34,828 nucleotides of DNA from Faecalicatena sp. (GTDB taxonomy: Bacteria > Bacillota > Clostridia > Lachnospirales > Lachnospiraceae). Both the position numbers and the translations under genes were made by a program. The stretch is taken from positions 1 through 34,828 of the forward strand of contig VSNK01000022.1 in NCBI GenBank assembly GCA_009774255.1, in the 5' to 3' direction. Positions 6,840 through 15,224 of the stretch are shown piece after piece; the first letter of the stretch is position 1, and every line of letters starts with the position of its first letter. Under the pieces are notes generated by a model. The model was not told the origin of the DNA and made no database searches. It saw only the letters and a program-made list of their open reading frames with translations.

Positions 6840-8018
6840 ATGAAAGAATTAGAATTGAAATATGGCTGCAACCCGAATCAGAAGCCGTCCAGGATCTATA
6901 TGCAGGACGGGAGCGACCTTCCCATTGAAGTACTTTGCGGGCGCCCGGGATATATCAACTTCCTGGATGCATTCAACGGCTGGCTGCTGGTGAGCGAGAT
7001 GAAGAAGGCCACCGGGCTTCCGGCTGCCACCTCCTTTAAGCACGTCTCCCCTGCAGGTGCTGCGGTGGGTCTGCCTCTCTCAGATACACTGGCGAAGATC
7101 TACTGGGTGGATGACTTAGGAGAGCTTTCTCCGCTTGCGTGCGCCTACGCAAGGGCCAGAGGAGCCGACCGGATGTCCTCCTTCGGAGATTTCATCGCGT
7201 TGTCCGATGTATGTGACGTAGATACGGCAAGGCTGATCAAGCGGGAGGTATCGGACGGTGTCATCGCGCCGGGTTATGAGCCGGAGGCATTGGAGCTGTT
7301 AAAGCAGAAGAAAAAGGGCAATTACAATGTGATCAAGATCGATCCATCTTATGAGCCGGCGGCGCTGGAGCATAAGGAAGTATTCGGGATCACATTTGAG
7401 CAGGGAAGAAACGAATTAAAGATTGACGATGCATTTTTCGCAAAGGTGGTTACTGCCAATAAGGAGATTCCGGAAAACGCGAAGAGAGATCTGGCGATCT
7501 CAATGATCACGCTGAAGTATACACAGTCCAATTCCGTATGTTACGTAAAAGACGGACAGGCGATCGGAATCGGAGCAGGGCAGCAGTCCAGGATCCACTG
7601 TACCCGTCTGGCAGGTCAGAAGGCGGACAACTGGTGGCTGAGACAGGCACCGCAGGTATTGGGGCTGCAGTTCAGGGACGGCATCGGACGCGCGGACAGG
7701 GACAATGCGATTGACCTGTATATCGGAGAAGAATACATGGATGTTCTGGCGGATGGTGTATGGGAAAAAACGTTTCAGGTAAAACCGGATGTATTTACAA
7801 GAGAAGAGAAGCGCGCGTGGCTGGATAAGATGACTGACGTATCTCTTGGTTCCGACGCATTCTTCCCGTTCGGGGATAACATCGAACGCGCTCATAAGAG
7901 TGGTGTCAGATATGTGGCACAGCCCGGCGGCTCCGTGCGGGATGACAATGTGATCGAAGTATGTAATAAGTACGGCATGGCGATGGCATTTACCGGACTT
8001 CGGTTGTTCCATCACTGA
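6840..8018 (+). CDS. AICAR formyltransferase (stand-alone)
   Basis: Transfers the formyl group of 10-formyl-tetrahydrofolate to AICAR to make FAICAR. The 392-residue protein has only the transformylase half of PurH: the catalytic KH pair is K67-H68 in SFKHVSPAGAA, and the folate/AICAR site motif GIGAGQQSRIHCTRLAGQ lies near residue 240. No MGS-like cyclohydrolase domain precedes it; that activity is supplied by the gene 96 bases upstream. The two genes are probably one operon. The ATG follows GGCAGGAGCTG. Some databases would label it purH or PurH-like. Confidence 0.9.
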   Translation: MKELELKYGCNPNQKPSRIYMQDGSDLPIEVLCGRPGYINFLDAFNGWLLVSEMKKATGLPAATSFKHVSPAGAAVGLPLSDTLAKIYWVDDLGELSPLACAYARARGADRMSSFGDFIALSDVCDVDTARLIKREVSDGVIAPGYEPEALELLKQKKKGNYNVIKIDPSYEPAALEHKEVFGITFEQGRNELKIDDAFFAKVVTANKEIPENAKRDLAISMITLKYTQSNSVCYVKDGQAIGIGAGQQSRIHCTRLAGQKADNWWLRQAPQVLGLQFRDGIGRADRDNAIDLYIGEEYMDVLADGVWEKTFQVKPDVFTREEKRAWLDKMTDVSLGSDAFFPFGDNIERAHKSGVRYVAQPGGSVRDDNVIEVCNKYGMAMAFTGLRLFHH

Positions 8019-8046
8019 TCGTTTCTCTTAAGCAGCGGAGGCAGGC

Positions 8047-8508
8047 ATGATATTGGAATCAAAGAGTGCAAAGGACACCTTTCAGATCGGAATGCGTCTG
8101 GGACAGATGGCGGAGGCCGGAGAAGTATATACACTGACTGGAGATCTGGGAGTTGGGAAAACCGTATTTACACAGGGATTTGCAAAAGGGCTGGACATCG
8201 AGGAGGCGGTGAACAGCCCCACATTTACGATTCTGCAGATTTACGAAAGCGGAAGGCTGCCATTGTATCATTTTGACGTTTATCGGATCGGAAGTGTGGA
8301 TGAGATGGATGAGACAGGATTTGAAGAATACATGATGGGGGAAGGTGTTTCTCTGATTGAGTGGGCGGATCTGATCGAAGAAATCCTGCCGGAAAAGTGC
8401 ACCCGGATCCTGATCGAAAAGGAACTGGAAAAGGGATTTGATTATCGGCGGATTACGGTCACGGTGGCAGATGCAGATCGGGCGCAGCAGAAAGGGTGTA
8501 AGACATGA
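8047..8508 (+). CDS. tsaE: tRNA threonylcarbamoyladenosine biosynthesis ATPase TsaE
   Basis: P-loop ATPase that drives the TsaB-TsaD complex in making t6A at position 37 of ANN-decoding tRNAs. The 153-residue protein has Walker A GDLGVGKT (32-39), the family segment SPTFTILQIYE, the HFDVYR motif and LIEWAD. The ATG follows GCGGAGGCAGG. Its last four bases overlap the tsaB-rimI start (ATGA), which indicates translational coupling with its complex partner. Confidence 0.95.
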   Translation: MILESKSAKDTFQIGMRLGQMAEAGEVYTLTGDLGVGKTVFTQGFAKGLDIEEAVNSPTFTILQIYESGRLPLYHFDVYRIGSVDEMDETGFEEYMMGEGVSLIEWADLIEEILPEKCTRILIEKELEKGFDYRRITVTVADADRAQQKGCKT

Positions 8509-9683
8509 AGGTACTGGCAATAGACAGTTCCGGGCTGACGGCATCGGTAGCTGTTGTGGAAGAGACATATACCGTAGCGGAATATACGGTCGATTATAAG
8601 AAAACACATTCTCAGACTTTGCTGCCCATGATTGATGAGGTGGCGAAAATGACAGATCTGGATCTGGCGGACATAGACGCCATTGCAGTGTCCGGGGGGC
8701 CGGGTTCGTTTACCGGGCTTCGGATCGGCTCTGCCACAGCGAAAGGGCTGGGGCTGGCATTGGACAAGCCGCTGATCCATGTGCCGACCGTAGACGGGCT
8801 GGCCTTTCAGGTATTCGGCTGTGAGGATATCATCTGCCCCATCATGGATGCACGGAGAAATCAGGTGTACACCGGGATCTATACATTTTCCCGGAGGGCA
8901 GGAAAAAAGGAAGGCATAAAAGAGGTGGAACCCGTATTTCAGGTACTGCGTATGCAGATGGCCATTGCGGTGGAGGATCTGATCCGGCGGCTGAACAATT
9001 ACAACAGGCCGGTGGTATTTCTGGGAGACGGTGTGCCGGTCTATCGGGAAGTGCTTTCCGAGGGGCTGAAAGTTCCCTATTCCTTTGCGCCTGCTTATAT
9101 GAACCGGCAGCGTGCCGCGGTCATCGGTGCTCTGGGAATCCGATATTATAAGTCAGGCAAATATGAGACGGCTATGGAGCACCGACCGGAATATCTGCGG
9201 CAGTCCCAGGCGGAGCGGGAACGTGCCCGGCGGGAAAGCACGGCAAGACTCCTGGTCCGTGAAATGAAAACGGAAGATGTGGCGGCTGTGGCAGAGATGG
9301 AATATCAGAGCTTTCCGGATCCATGGAGCCAGAACAGTATACTGGAAACGATTTCGAATTCGCTGACTATCTGTCTGCTGGCGGAAAAGGCGGGAAAGGC
9401 TGTCGGATACCTGTTTGCATATATTGCGGTGGATGAGACAGAGATTGCACGTATTGCCGTGGTCAAAGAACAGCAGAAGAAGGGAATAGGCACAAGCCTT
9501 TTGCAAGCGCTCGAAGAGATCTGTAAGAAGAAGCAGATTAAAAAGCTGCTTCTCGACGTGCGGGAAAGCAATCAGGCGGCAAGATCATTTTATCAAAAGG
9601 CGGCTTTTCAGGAAGACGGAGTACGCAAAGGCTTCTATGAGGCCCCCCGGGAGGACGGGATTCTGATGAGCAGACCACTTTAA
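8505..9683 (+). CDS. TsaB-RimI fusion protein
   Basis: Two enzymes in one 392-residue chain. Residues 1 to about 235 are TsaB, the ASKHA-fold scaffold of the t6A complex (MKVLAIDSSG, AVSGGPGSFTGLRIG at 61-75, PIMDARRNQVY). Residues about 249-392 are a RimI-type GNAT acetyltransferase, with the acetyl-CoA loop QQKKGIGT (323-330) and the RESNQAARSFYQKAAF helix; RimI acetylates the N-terminus of ribosomal protein S18 in bacteria. A charged linker (about 232-248) joins them. Separate tsaB and rimI genes are often adjacent in other Firmicutes, so this is a fusion of neighbours. The ATG overlaps the tsaE stop. Confidence 0.93.
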   Translation: MKVLAIDSSGLTASVAVVEETYTVAEYTVDYKKTHSQTLLPMIDEVAKMTDLDLADIDAIAVSGGPGSFTGLRIGSATAKGLGLALDKPLIHVPTVDGLAFQVFGCEDIICPIMDARRNQVYTGIYTFSRRAGKKEGIKEVEPVFQVLRMQMAIAVEDLIRRLNNYNRPVVFLGDGVPVYREVLSEGLKVPYSFAPAYMNRQRAAVIGALGIRYYKSGKYETAMEHRPEYLRQSQAERERARRESTARLLVREMKTEDVAAVAEMEYQSFPDPWSQNSILETISNSLTICLLAEKAGKAVGYLFAYIAVDETEIARIAVVKEQQKKGIGTSLLQALEEICKKKQIKKLLLDVRESNQAARSFYQKAAFQEDGVRKGFYEAPREDGILMSRPL

Positions 9684-9735
9684 AAGCAGACCGGCTTTTC
9701 AGGTCATATCATCCAGTCATGGGAGCGTTTCCCAG

Positions 9736-9764
9736 TGGGCAGAGGAAGAGAAAACGGTTATAAT
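9736..9764 (+). promoter_or_regulatory. Possible promoter before the zinc-site protein and rnz
   Basis: TGGGCA (9736-9741), 17 bases, TATAAT (9759-9764). The -35 box is weak. It would allow separate transcription of the small zinc-site protein, rnz and tsaD. Confidence 0.35.
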
Positions 9765-9845
9765 TGAGGCGTAGCAGGTAAGGGTCTGCGGCCTTTGCCT
9801 TCACAATACTTACAGATCTTTCTGTCATGCAGAGGAGGAAATGGT

Positions 9846-10091
9846 ATGCGCCAATATCGTTATATTCAAAAAACAGAAGAAGTCAAAGCAATAAATAAGA
9901 TCATTTGTAATCAATGTGGAAAAGAGATTCCGGTTGTGAACGGCCAGCCACAGGAAGGGGTATTCAGTGTGGATTATACCTGGGGATATTTTTCGGAGAA
10001 GGACGGGGAGAGGCATTCCTTTGAACTGTGCGAAAAATGCTATGACGCCCTGCTGCAAAGCTTTCATATACCGGCAGAGATAGAAGGATAG
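9846..10091 (+). CDS. Small putative zinc-binding protein of unknown function
   Basis: An 81-residue protein with two CxxC pairs (CNQCGKEI near residue 22 and CEKCYDAL near residue 61), the spacing of a zinc ribbon. Between them is the segment VFSVDYTWGYFSEKDGERHSF. No signal peptide or membrane segment is visible. The ATG at 9846 is preceded by GAGGAGG with a seven-base gap; an upstream in-frame start at 9795 lacks a ribosome binding site. It sits between tsaB-rimI and rnz, so a role around RNA or translation is possible, but this is guilt by association only. I do not recognise a named family. Confidence 0.7.
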   Translation: MRQYRYIQKTEEVKAINKIICNQCGKEIPVVNGQPQEGVFSVDYTWGYFSEKDGERHSFELCEKCYDALLQSFHIPAEIEG

Positions 10092-10166
10092 CATCAGCAA
10101 AAGATGGATTGAGCGGCTATCCATGCTGTCCGCGCCGCCGACCGCGGTGAAAGAATGGAGTATATT

Positions 10167-11075
10167 ATGTTAGACGTATGTTTGCTTGGATGCGGCGGGA
10201 TGATGCCGCTTCCATACCGCTGGCTGACTTCGCTGATGACCAGGTTCAACGGCAGCAGCCTGCTGATCGATTGCGGGGAAGGCACGCAGATCGCGATCAA
10301 GGAGAAGGGATGGAGCTTCAAACCGATTGATGTGGTCTGCTTCACACATTATCATGGGGATCATATCAGCGGACTCCCCGGCCTGCTTCTCACCATGGGA
10401 AATGCGGAACGCCGGGAACCTCTGACGATGATCGGTCCGAAGGGGCTGGAGTATGTGGTCAATGCGCTCCGTGTGATCGCGCCTGAGCTGCCGTTTCCGA
10501 TTCATTTTCTGGAAATAGAAGGAGCGGAACAGACCTTCGAATTCAACGGATACAGGCTGAAGGCTTTCCGGGTGAATCATAATATTCTGTGCTATGGATA
10601 TACACTGGAGATCGACCGGGCAGGAAAGTTCGACCCGGAGCGAGCCCTGGCACAGAATATCCCGCAGAAGTACTGGAGGTATCTGCAGAAGGGGGAGTCC
10701 GTGGAGTCGGAGGAAGGGCAGATTCTGACGCCGGATATGGTTCTTGGGCCGCCGCGCAAGGGAATCAAGCTGACTTACACGACAGATACGAGGCCCACAC
10801 GCTCCATTGTGGAAAACGCGGAGCATGCGGATCTTTTCATCTGTGAAGGAATGTACGGAGAAAAGGAAAAAGCAGCCAAGGCGGTGGAATATAAGCATAT
10901 GACATTTTATGAGGCAGCACAGCTTGCGAAGGAGGCCCAGGTGAAGGAGATGTGGCTGACCCATTACAGCCCGTCCATGACCAGGGCAGAGATGTATATG
11001 AATGAGGTACGGAAAATATTTCCAGGAGCTAAGGCGGGGAAAGATAAGATGTCGATTACGATGAAATTTGAGTAG
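10167..11075 (+). CDS. rnz: Ribonuclease Z (tRNase Z)
   Basis: Metallo-beta-lactamase-fold endonuclease that matures tRNA 3' ends. The zinc motif is H61-Y-H63-G-D65-H66, followed by the DHISGLPGLL segment; TTDTRPT and LTHYSPSM supply the later ligands. At 302 residues it fits the short bacterial form, with an exosite-arm-like insertion around residues 150-190. I chose ATG 10167 because GGAG lies six bases upstream; an in-frame ATG at 10155 overlaps that ribosome binding site. The stop is two bases before the tsaD start, so the two genes are coupled. Confidence 0.92.
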   Translation: MLDVCLLGCGGMMPLPYRWLTSLMTRFNGSSLLIDCGEGTQIAIKEKGWSFKPIDVVCFTHYHGDHISGLPGLLLTMGNAERREPLTMIGPKGLEYVVNALRVIAPELPFPIHFLEIEGAEQTFEFNGYRLKAFRVNHNILCYGYTLEIDRAGKFDPERALAQNIPQKYWRYLQKGESVESEEGQILTPDMVLGPPRKGIKLTYTTDTRPTRSIVENAEHADLFICEGMYGEKEKAAKAVEYKHMTFYEAAQLAKEAQVKEMWLTHYSPSMTRAEMYMNEVRKIFPGAKAGKDKMSITMKFE

Positions 11076-11077
11076 GT

Positions 11078-12112
11078 ATGGATATGAAAGAAATCAGGGA
11101 TATTAATATACTGGCAATCGAAAGCTCCTGTGATGAGACGGCCGCCGCAGTGGTACACAATGGGAGGGAAGTCTGTTCTAACATCATATCCTCCCAGATC
11201 GACCTGCATAAGTTGTACGGCGGAGTGGTTCCGGAGATCGCCTCCCGGAAGCATATCGAAAAGATCAATCAGGTCATCGAGGAAGCATTAAAAGAAGCCG
11301 GAACCAGGCTGGATGATATCGACGCCGTGGCTGTGACCTATGGTCCCGGCCTGGTGGGCGCGCTGCTGGTGGGCGTGGCGGAGGCCAAGGCCATCGCCTA
11401 TGCCAGGCATCTGCCTTTGATCGGTGTCCACCATATCGAAGGGCATATTTCTGCAAATTATATTGAACATCCGGAGCTGGAGCCTCCGTTTCTGTGTCTG
11501 GTAGTATCCGGCGGGCACACCCATCTGGTCTGTGTCAGGGATTATGGGAAATATGAGATTCTGGGCCGCACCAGGGATGACGCGGCGGGAGAAGCTTATG
11601 ACAAGGTGGCCCGGGCAATCGGACTGGGATACCCGGGAGGGCCGAAGATCGACAGGCTGGCAAAGGAAGGGAATCCAGAAGCAATTGTATTTCCGAAAGC
11701 GCACATCGCGGACGCACCCTATGATTTCAGCTTCAGCGGCGTGAAGTCAGCCGTCCTGAATTATATCAACGGCTGCCAGATGAAGGGAGAATCCTTCCGG
11801 CCGGCCGATGTGGCCGCATCCTTCCAGAAAGCGGTGGTGGATGTGTTGGTGGATCATTCCATGAAAGCTGCGGAAGAATATGGCTTGGGTCGTTTCGCCA
11901 TTGCCGGAGGCGTCGCTTCCAACAGTGCGCTGCGGGAAAGCATGAAAGAAGCATGTGAGGAACGGCATCTGAAATTTTATCATCCGTCGCCCATTTTCTG
12001 TACGGATAACGCGGCTATGATCGGGGCAGCGGGGTATTATGAGTATCTGGCCGGGATCAGGCATGGCTGGGATCTGAATGCAGTCCCGAACCTCAGGCTT
12101 GGAGAACGGTAA
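11078..12112 (+). CDS. tsaD: tRNA N6-threonylcarbamoyltransferase TsaD
   Basis: Catalytic subunit of t6A synthesis, transferring the threonylcarbamoyl group from the TsaC/Sua5 product to A37 of tRNA. The 344-residue ASKHA protein shows LAIESSCDETAAAVV, the metal motif HHIEGH, SGGHTHLV, RTRDDAAGEAYDKVAR and the C-terminal FCTDNAAMI. It follows rnz by two bases, with only a weak GAGTAGG ribosome binding site, so translation is probably coupled. An in-frame ATG six bases further in is an alternative start. TsaB and TsaE are encoded just upstream; TsaC is not in the window. Confidence 0.96.
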   Translation: MDMKEIRDINILAIESSCDETAAAVVHNGREVCSNIISSQIDLHKLYGGVVPEIASRKHIEKINQVIEEALKEAGTRLDDIDAVAVTYGPGLVGALLVGVAEAKAIAYARHLPLIGVHHIEGHISANYIEHPELEPPFLCLVVSGGHTHLVCVRDYGKYEILGRTRDDAAGEAYDKVARAIGLGYPGGPKIDRLAKEGNPEAIVFPKAHIADAPYDFSFSGVKSAVLNYINGCQMKGESFRPADVAASFQKAVVDVLVDHSMKAAEEYGLGRFAIAGGVASNSALRESMKEACEERHLKFYHPSPIFCTDNAAMIGAAGYYEYLAGIRHGWDLNAVPNLRLGER

Positions 12113-12163
12113 GAAACCTGCAGGCCGGTTTCCGAGAGTGCTCAGTTCTTAAGGGGGAAAAAG

Positions 12164-12871
12164 ATGGAGAAACCACATTGTACCGCAATCGTGCTGGCAG
12201 CAGGCCGTGGAAAGCGGATGGGGACGGAGGTGCATAAGCAGTATCTTCTTCTGGCCGGACAGCCGGTGATCTGTTATTCGATGAAAGCATTTCAGGCTTC
12301 GGGTATCATTGACGAGATGATCCTCGTAACCGGGGCCGGTGAGGAGGACTACTGCCGGGAACAGATCGTAGACAGATACGGATTGTCGAAGGTGAGTCAG
12401 ATTGTGACCGGAGGTAAGGAGAGGTTTCATTCTGTTTGGAACGGGCTTCAACAGGCCTCGGAGGAAGGATATGTGTTCATCCACGACGGCGCACGCCCCT
12501 TTGTAGACGGGAAGATGATCTCCAGGCTGTATGAAACGGTCCTGGTTCATAAGGCCTGTGTGGCCGGAATGCCGGTTAAGGATACGATCAAAATTGTGGA
12601 TTCGCAGTGCAGCGTAGCGGCGACGCCGGACCGCAGCACCCTGTGGATGGTTCAGACACCGCAGGTATTTGAGACAAAGCTGGTAAAAAAGGCATATGAA
12701 ATGTTGATGCGCGATCCCGAAAACTATACGGTCACGGACGACGCAGGGGTGGTCGAGACTTTGCTTGGGTATCCGGTCAGGCTGGTAAAAGGATCCTATG
12801 AAAATATTAAGATTACGACTCCCGATGATCTGGAAGTGGGAGAAGTTTTTGCTGGTCGGGTTTGTTCCTGA
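12164..12871 (+). CDS. ispD: 2-C-methyl-D-erythritol 4-phosphate cytidylyltransferase
   Basis: Third step of the MEP isoprenoid pathway: couples CTP to MEP to give CDP-ME. At 235 residues it has the nucleotidyltransferase loop VLAAGRGKRMG (near 10-20), the KQYLLLAGQPVI segment, GGKERFHSVWNGL, HDGARPFV and the late TDDAGVVE motif. The ATG follows AAGGGGGAAAAAG. It stands 51 bases after tsaD and is followed by a repeat fragment. Other isoprenoid genes are absent from the window. Confidence 0.95.
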   Translation: MEKPHCTAIVLAAGRGKRMGTEVHKQYLLLAGQPVICYSMKAFQASGIIDEMILVTGAGEEDYCREQIVDRYGLSKVSQIVTGGKERFHSVWNGLQQASEEGYVFIHDGARPFVDGKMISRLYETVLVHKACVAGMPVKDTIKIVDSQCSVAATPDRSTLWMVQTPQVFETKLVKKAYEMLMRDPENYTVTDDAGVVETLLGYPVRLVKGSYENIKITTPDDLEVGEVFAGRVCS

Positions 12872-12890
12872 CCGGTGTTTCGCGGTCATT

Positions 12891-12945
12891 AGGAGTTGTA
12901 GAAAAATAAGTGATACAGATTGCGCAGGATGTGTCAGTTCCTTAC
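12891..12945. repeat. Internally deleted copy of the 158-bp palindromic element
   Basis: From 12891, AGGAGTTGTAGAAAAATAAG through GATACAGATT and GCGCAGGAT matches one arm of the palindrome at 18569-18726 over about 40 bases with two mismatches. It then jumps directly to GATGTGTCAGTT, which belongs to the inner side of the opposite arm's end. The hairpin middle is missing and the last bases are decayed. Confidence 0.6.
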
Positions 12946-12990
12946 TATATTTGAGGCGCTACGAGCATGAATGAAAGGAGCGTAGTTGGC

Positions 12991-15111
12991 ATGAGTGCAG
13001 GGACAGATTTTTTAGCGTTTGTTATGGAGAAGCTTCGGGCGAGAATCCGGGAACTAGACGAAAACATAGAATTCGTGCAGAAAGATATTGAGGGAATGCA
13101 TGAGTACTATTGGGAAAATTACACGGAAATGGATCAGTACGGATATGAGAATTTTGATAACAGCCAGGCGCTTCTGACGCAGATCAATGCGAACCAGGAG
13201 AATCTGAACATGAGGCGCCGGCTGAAAAAGATGCTGGATTCTCCTTTTTTCGGAAGAGTCGATTTTCTATATGAAGGAGAAGATGAGGCGGAGACCTTCC
13301 ATATCGGGATCGGGAATTTTTCTGAGAAACGTGGCGGCCTGCCTTTGATTTATGACTGGCGTGCTCCGGTCAGCGGACTGTTCTATGATTATGACAGGGG
13401 ACCCGCCTCCTATGAGGCTCCGTCAGGGCGGATGGAAGGAGAGATATGCTCCAAGAGGCAGTATAAGATCCGGGGCGGCAGGATGATCTATGAATTCGAG
13501 AGTGATATGAAGATCGATGATGATATCCTGAAGCAGGAGCTGGGAACAAACAGTGATACGCAGTTGAAAAATATTGTCCGTACCATCCAGAAAGAGCAGA
13601 ATGCCATCATTCGAAACACAAAGGATAAGATTCTGGTGATCCAGGGGGCGGCGGGCAGCGGGAAAACTTCCGTGGCACTGCACAGGATTGCCTATCTGCT
13701 GTATCATGACCGGGAGAATCTGCGTTCTTCCAACATATTGGTGCTGTCACCGAACAGCGTATTTTCAGATTATATTTCCCATATCCTTCCGGAACTGGGG
13801 GAGGAAAATATCCAGGAAATGAGCTTTGACCTGTTTGCGTACCGGGAATTGAAGGATACGGTTTCCGACTGTGAGGACAGATATCATCACATTGAAAGGC
13901 AGGTACGAAAAAAGGGTGCGATATCCGTTTCAGAGGAAGCCTGTTACCGCTGGAAGCAGTCAAAAGAATTTGTACGATGCGTGGAAGGATTTCTGGTAGA
14001 ACTGGAGGATCGTCTGGTGGATTTCCGGAATATAGAATATAAAGGAATGGAAAAGAAGGCGGAAGAAATCCTGAAGCTCTTTTACTATAAATTCTCCGGC
14101 GTTCCGCTGCTCTCCAGAATGGATGCGGTGATGGAGTATTTTGTTGATGAATATGAGACTCTTTATGACAGAGAGCTTCCGGAAGAAGAACTCTCAGTGA
14201 TCCGGGAGATGTTTGAGAGCCTCTATGTGACAACAGATCTGTATGAGATCTATAACTGGCTGCTGAAAGACTGCGGATATCCGGTGCTGCCGGAGGTAAC
14301 CATTGAAAAACGCTTTCTCAGATATGAGGATGTATATCCGCTTCTGTATCTGAAGTACCGTCTTCGGACAGGGGCGGCGCGCAGGAATATCCGCCATTTG
14401 ATCATTGACGAGATGCAGGATTATTCCTATCTGCAGTATGTCATACTTGGGCTTCTGTTTACCTGCAATATGACCATCCTTGGAGACCGGGCTCAGACGG
14501 TGGATCGTAAGCCGACGGATGTGCTGACTTTTTTGCCTGACATATTCGGCAGGAACCTCCGCCGTATTGAAATGAAAAAAAGCTATCGGAATACGGCTGA
14601 AATTGCGGAATATGCCGCGAAGATCACAGGAGTTGCAGGATTGGAATATTTTCAGCGCCACGGAAGGGGCGTGGAGGAAAACGTATTTTTGTCAATGGAT
14701 GAGGCAATGGAAGAAGTGCTGAATCGGGTAAACCTGGAAAAGAGAACGAGTGGGGAAACGGATCAAAATGTAGAAGCAGATCAAAATATAGAAGCGGAGC
14801 AAAATGCGGAAGGAACAATAGCCGGATATGAGAATGCGGCTGTGCTGACGATGACGGAACAGGATGCGGCCGAGGCATATCGGTATCTGCGCAAACGGCG
14901 GGAGGATGTGTATTATATTGACCGGGACAGCAGTCAGTTCCGGCGAGGCATTACGGTGACGACCTTTTATCTTGCGAAGGGACTGGAGTTTGACCAAGTG
15001 TTTGTGGCAGGCGGAGAGAAAGAGAGTGCTCTTTTTGAACAATTCCGATATATCTGCGCGACGCGTGCCCTGCATGAATTGTATGTGTTTGATGTGAAAA
15101 GGAATAAATAA
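12991..15111 (+). CDS. HelD-like UvrD/Rep-family helicase
   Basis: A 706-residue superfamily-1 ATPase resembling HelD, which recycles stalled RNA polymerase in Firmicutes. The N-terminal ~90 residues are charged and likely coiled-coil, as in HelD's secondary-channel arm, followed by the IYDWRAPVSGLFYD segment. Walker A is GAAGSGKTS (219-227), Walker B is DEMQD from residue 473, then LGDRAQT, MKKSYRNT and the C-terminal TFYLAKGLEFDQVFV and ATRALHELYV motifs. Residues 591-608 are three tandem DQNxEA-like hexapeptides. I chose ATG 12991, ten bases after AAAGGAG; ATG 12967 lacks a ribosome binding site. Confidence 0.85.
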   Translation: MSAGTDFLAFVMEKLRARIRELDENIEFVQKDIEGMHEYYWENYTEMDQYGYENFDNSQALLTQINANQENLNMRRRLKKMLDSPFFGRVDFLYEGEDEAETFHIGIGNFSEKRGGLPLIYDWRAPVSGLFYDYDRGPASYEAPSGRMEGEICSKRQYKIRGGRMIYEFESDMKIDDDILKQELGTNSDTQLKNIVRTIQKEQNAIIRNTKDKILVIQGAAGSGKTSVALHRIAYLLYHDRENLRSSNILVLSPNSVFSDYISHILPELGEENIQEMSFDLFAYRELKDTVSDCEDRYHHIERQVRKKGAISVSEEACYRWKQSKEFVRCVEGFLVELEDRLVDFRNIEYKGMEKKAEEILKLFYYKFSGVPLLSRMDAVMEYFVDEYETLYDRELPEEELSVIREMFESLYVTTDLYEIYNWLLKDCGYPVLPEVTIEKRFLRYEDVYPLLYLKYRLRTGAARRNIRHLIIDEMQDYSYLQYVILGLLFTCNMTILGDRAQTVDRKPTDVLTFLPDIFGRNLRRIEMKKSYRNTAEIAEYAAKITGVAGLEYFQRHGRGVEENVFLSMDEAMEEVLNRVNLEKRTSGETDQNVEADQNIEAEQNAEGTIAGYENAAVLTMTEQDAAEAYRYLRKRREDVYYIDRDSSQFRRGITVTTFYLAKGLEFDQVFVAGGEKESALFEQFRYICATRALHELYVFDVKRNK
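14761..14814 (+). repeat. Three tandem 18-bp repeats inside the HelD-like gene
   Basis: Three in-frame units of 18 bp (14761-14778, 14779-14796, 14797-14814) encode DQNVEA, DQNIEA and EQNAEG. They lie in a charged stretch between the SYRNT and TFYLAKG helicase motifs. The copy number could vary without a frameshift. Confidence 0.85.
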
Positions 15112-15151
15112 AGATCGGAACCATCAAGGGTTTATTCCTGAGCAGCAGCGA

Positions 15152-15217
15152 GCCAGGCATATTTGCATGCCTGGCGCTATTGTGCCGCAGCCGCGAGTTT
15201 CGCAAGCGAAACTCTTT
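15152..15217. terminator. Double hairpin terminator between convergent genes
   Basis: The first stem is GCCAGGCAT (15152-15160) with ATGCCTGGC (15167-15175). The second is GAGTTTCGC (15195-15203) with GCGAAACTC (15206-15214), followed by TTT on the plus strand. They lie between the HelD-like gene and the convergent minus-strand gene ending at 15225, and probably serve both. Confidence 0.65.
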
Positions 15218-15224
15218 ATTCGAC

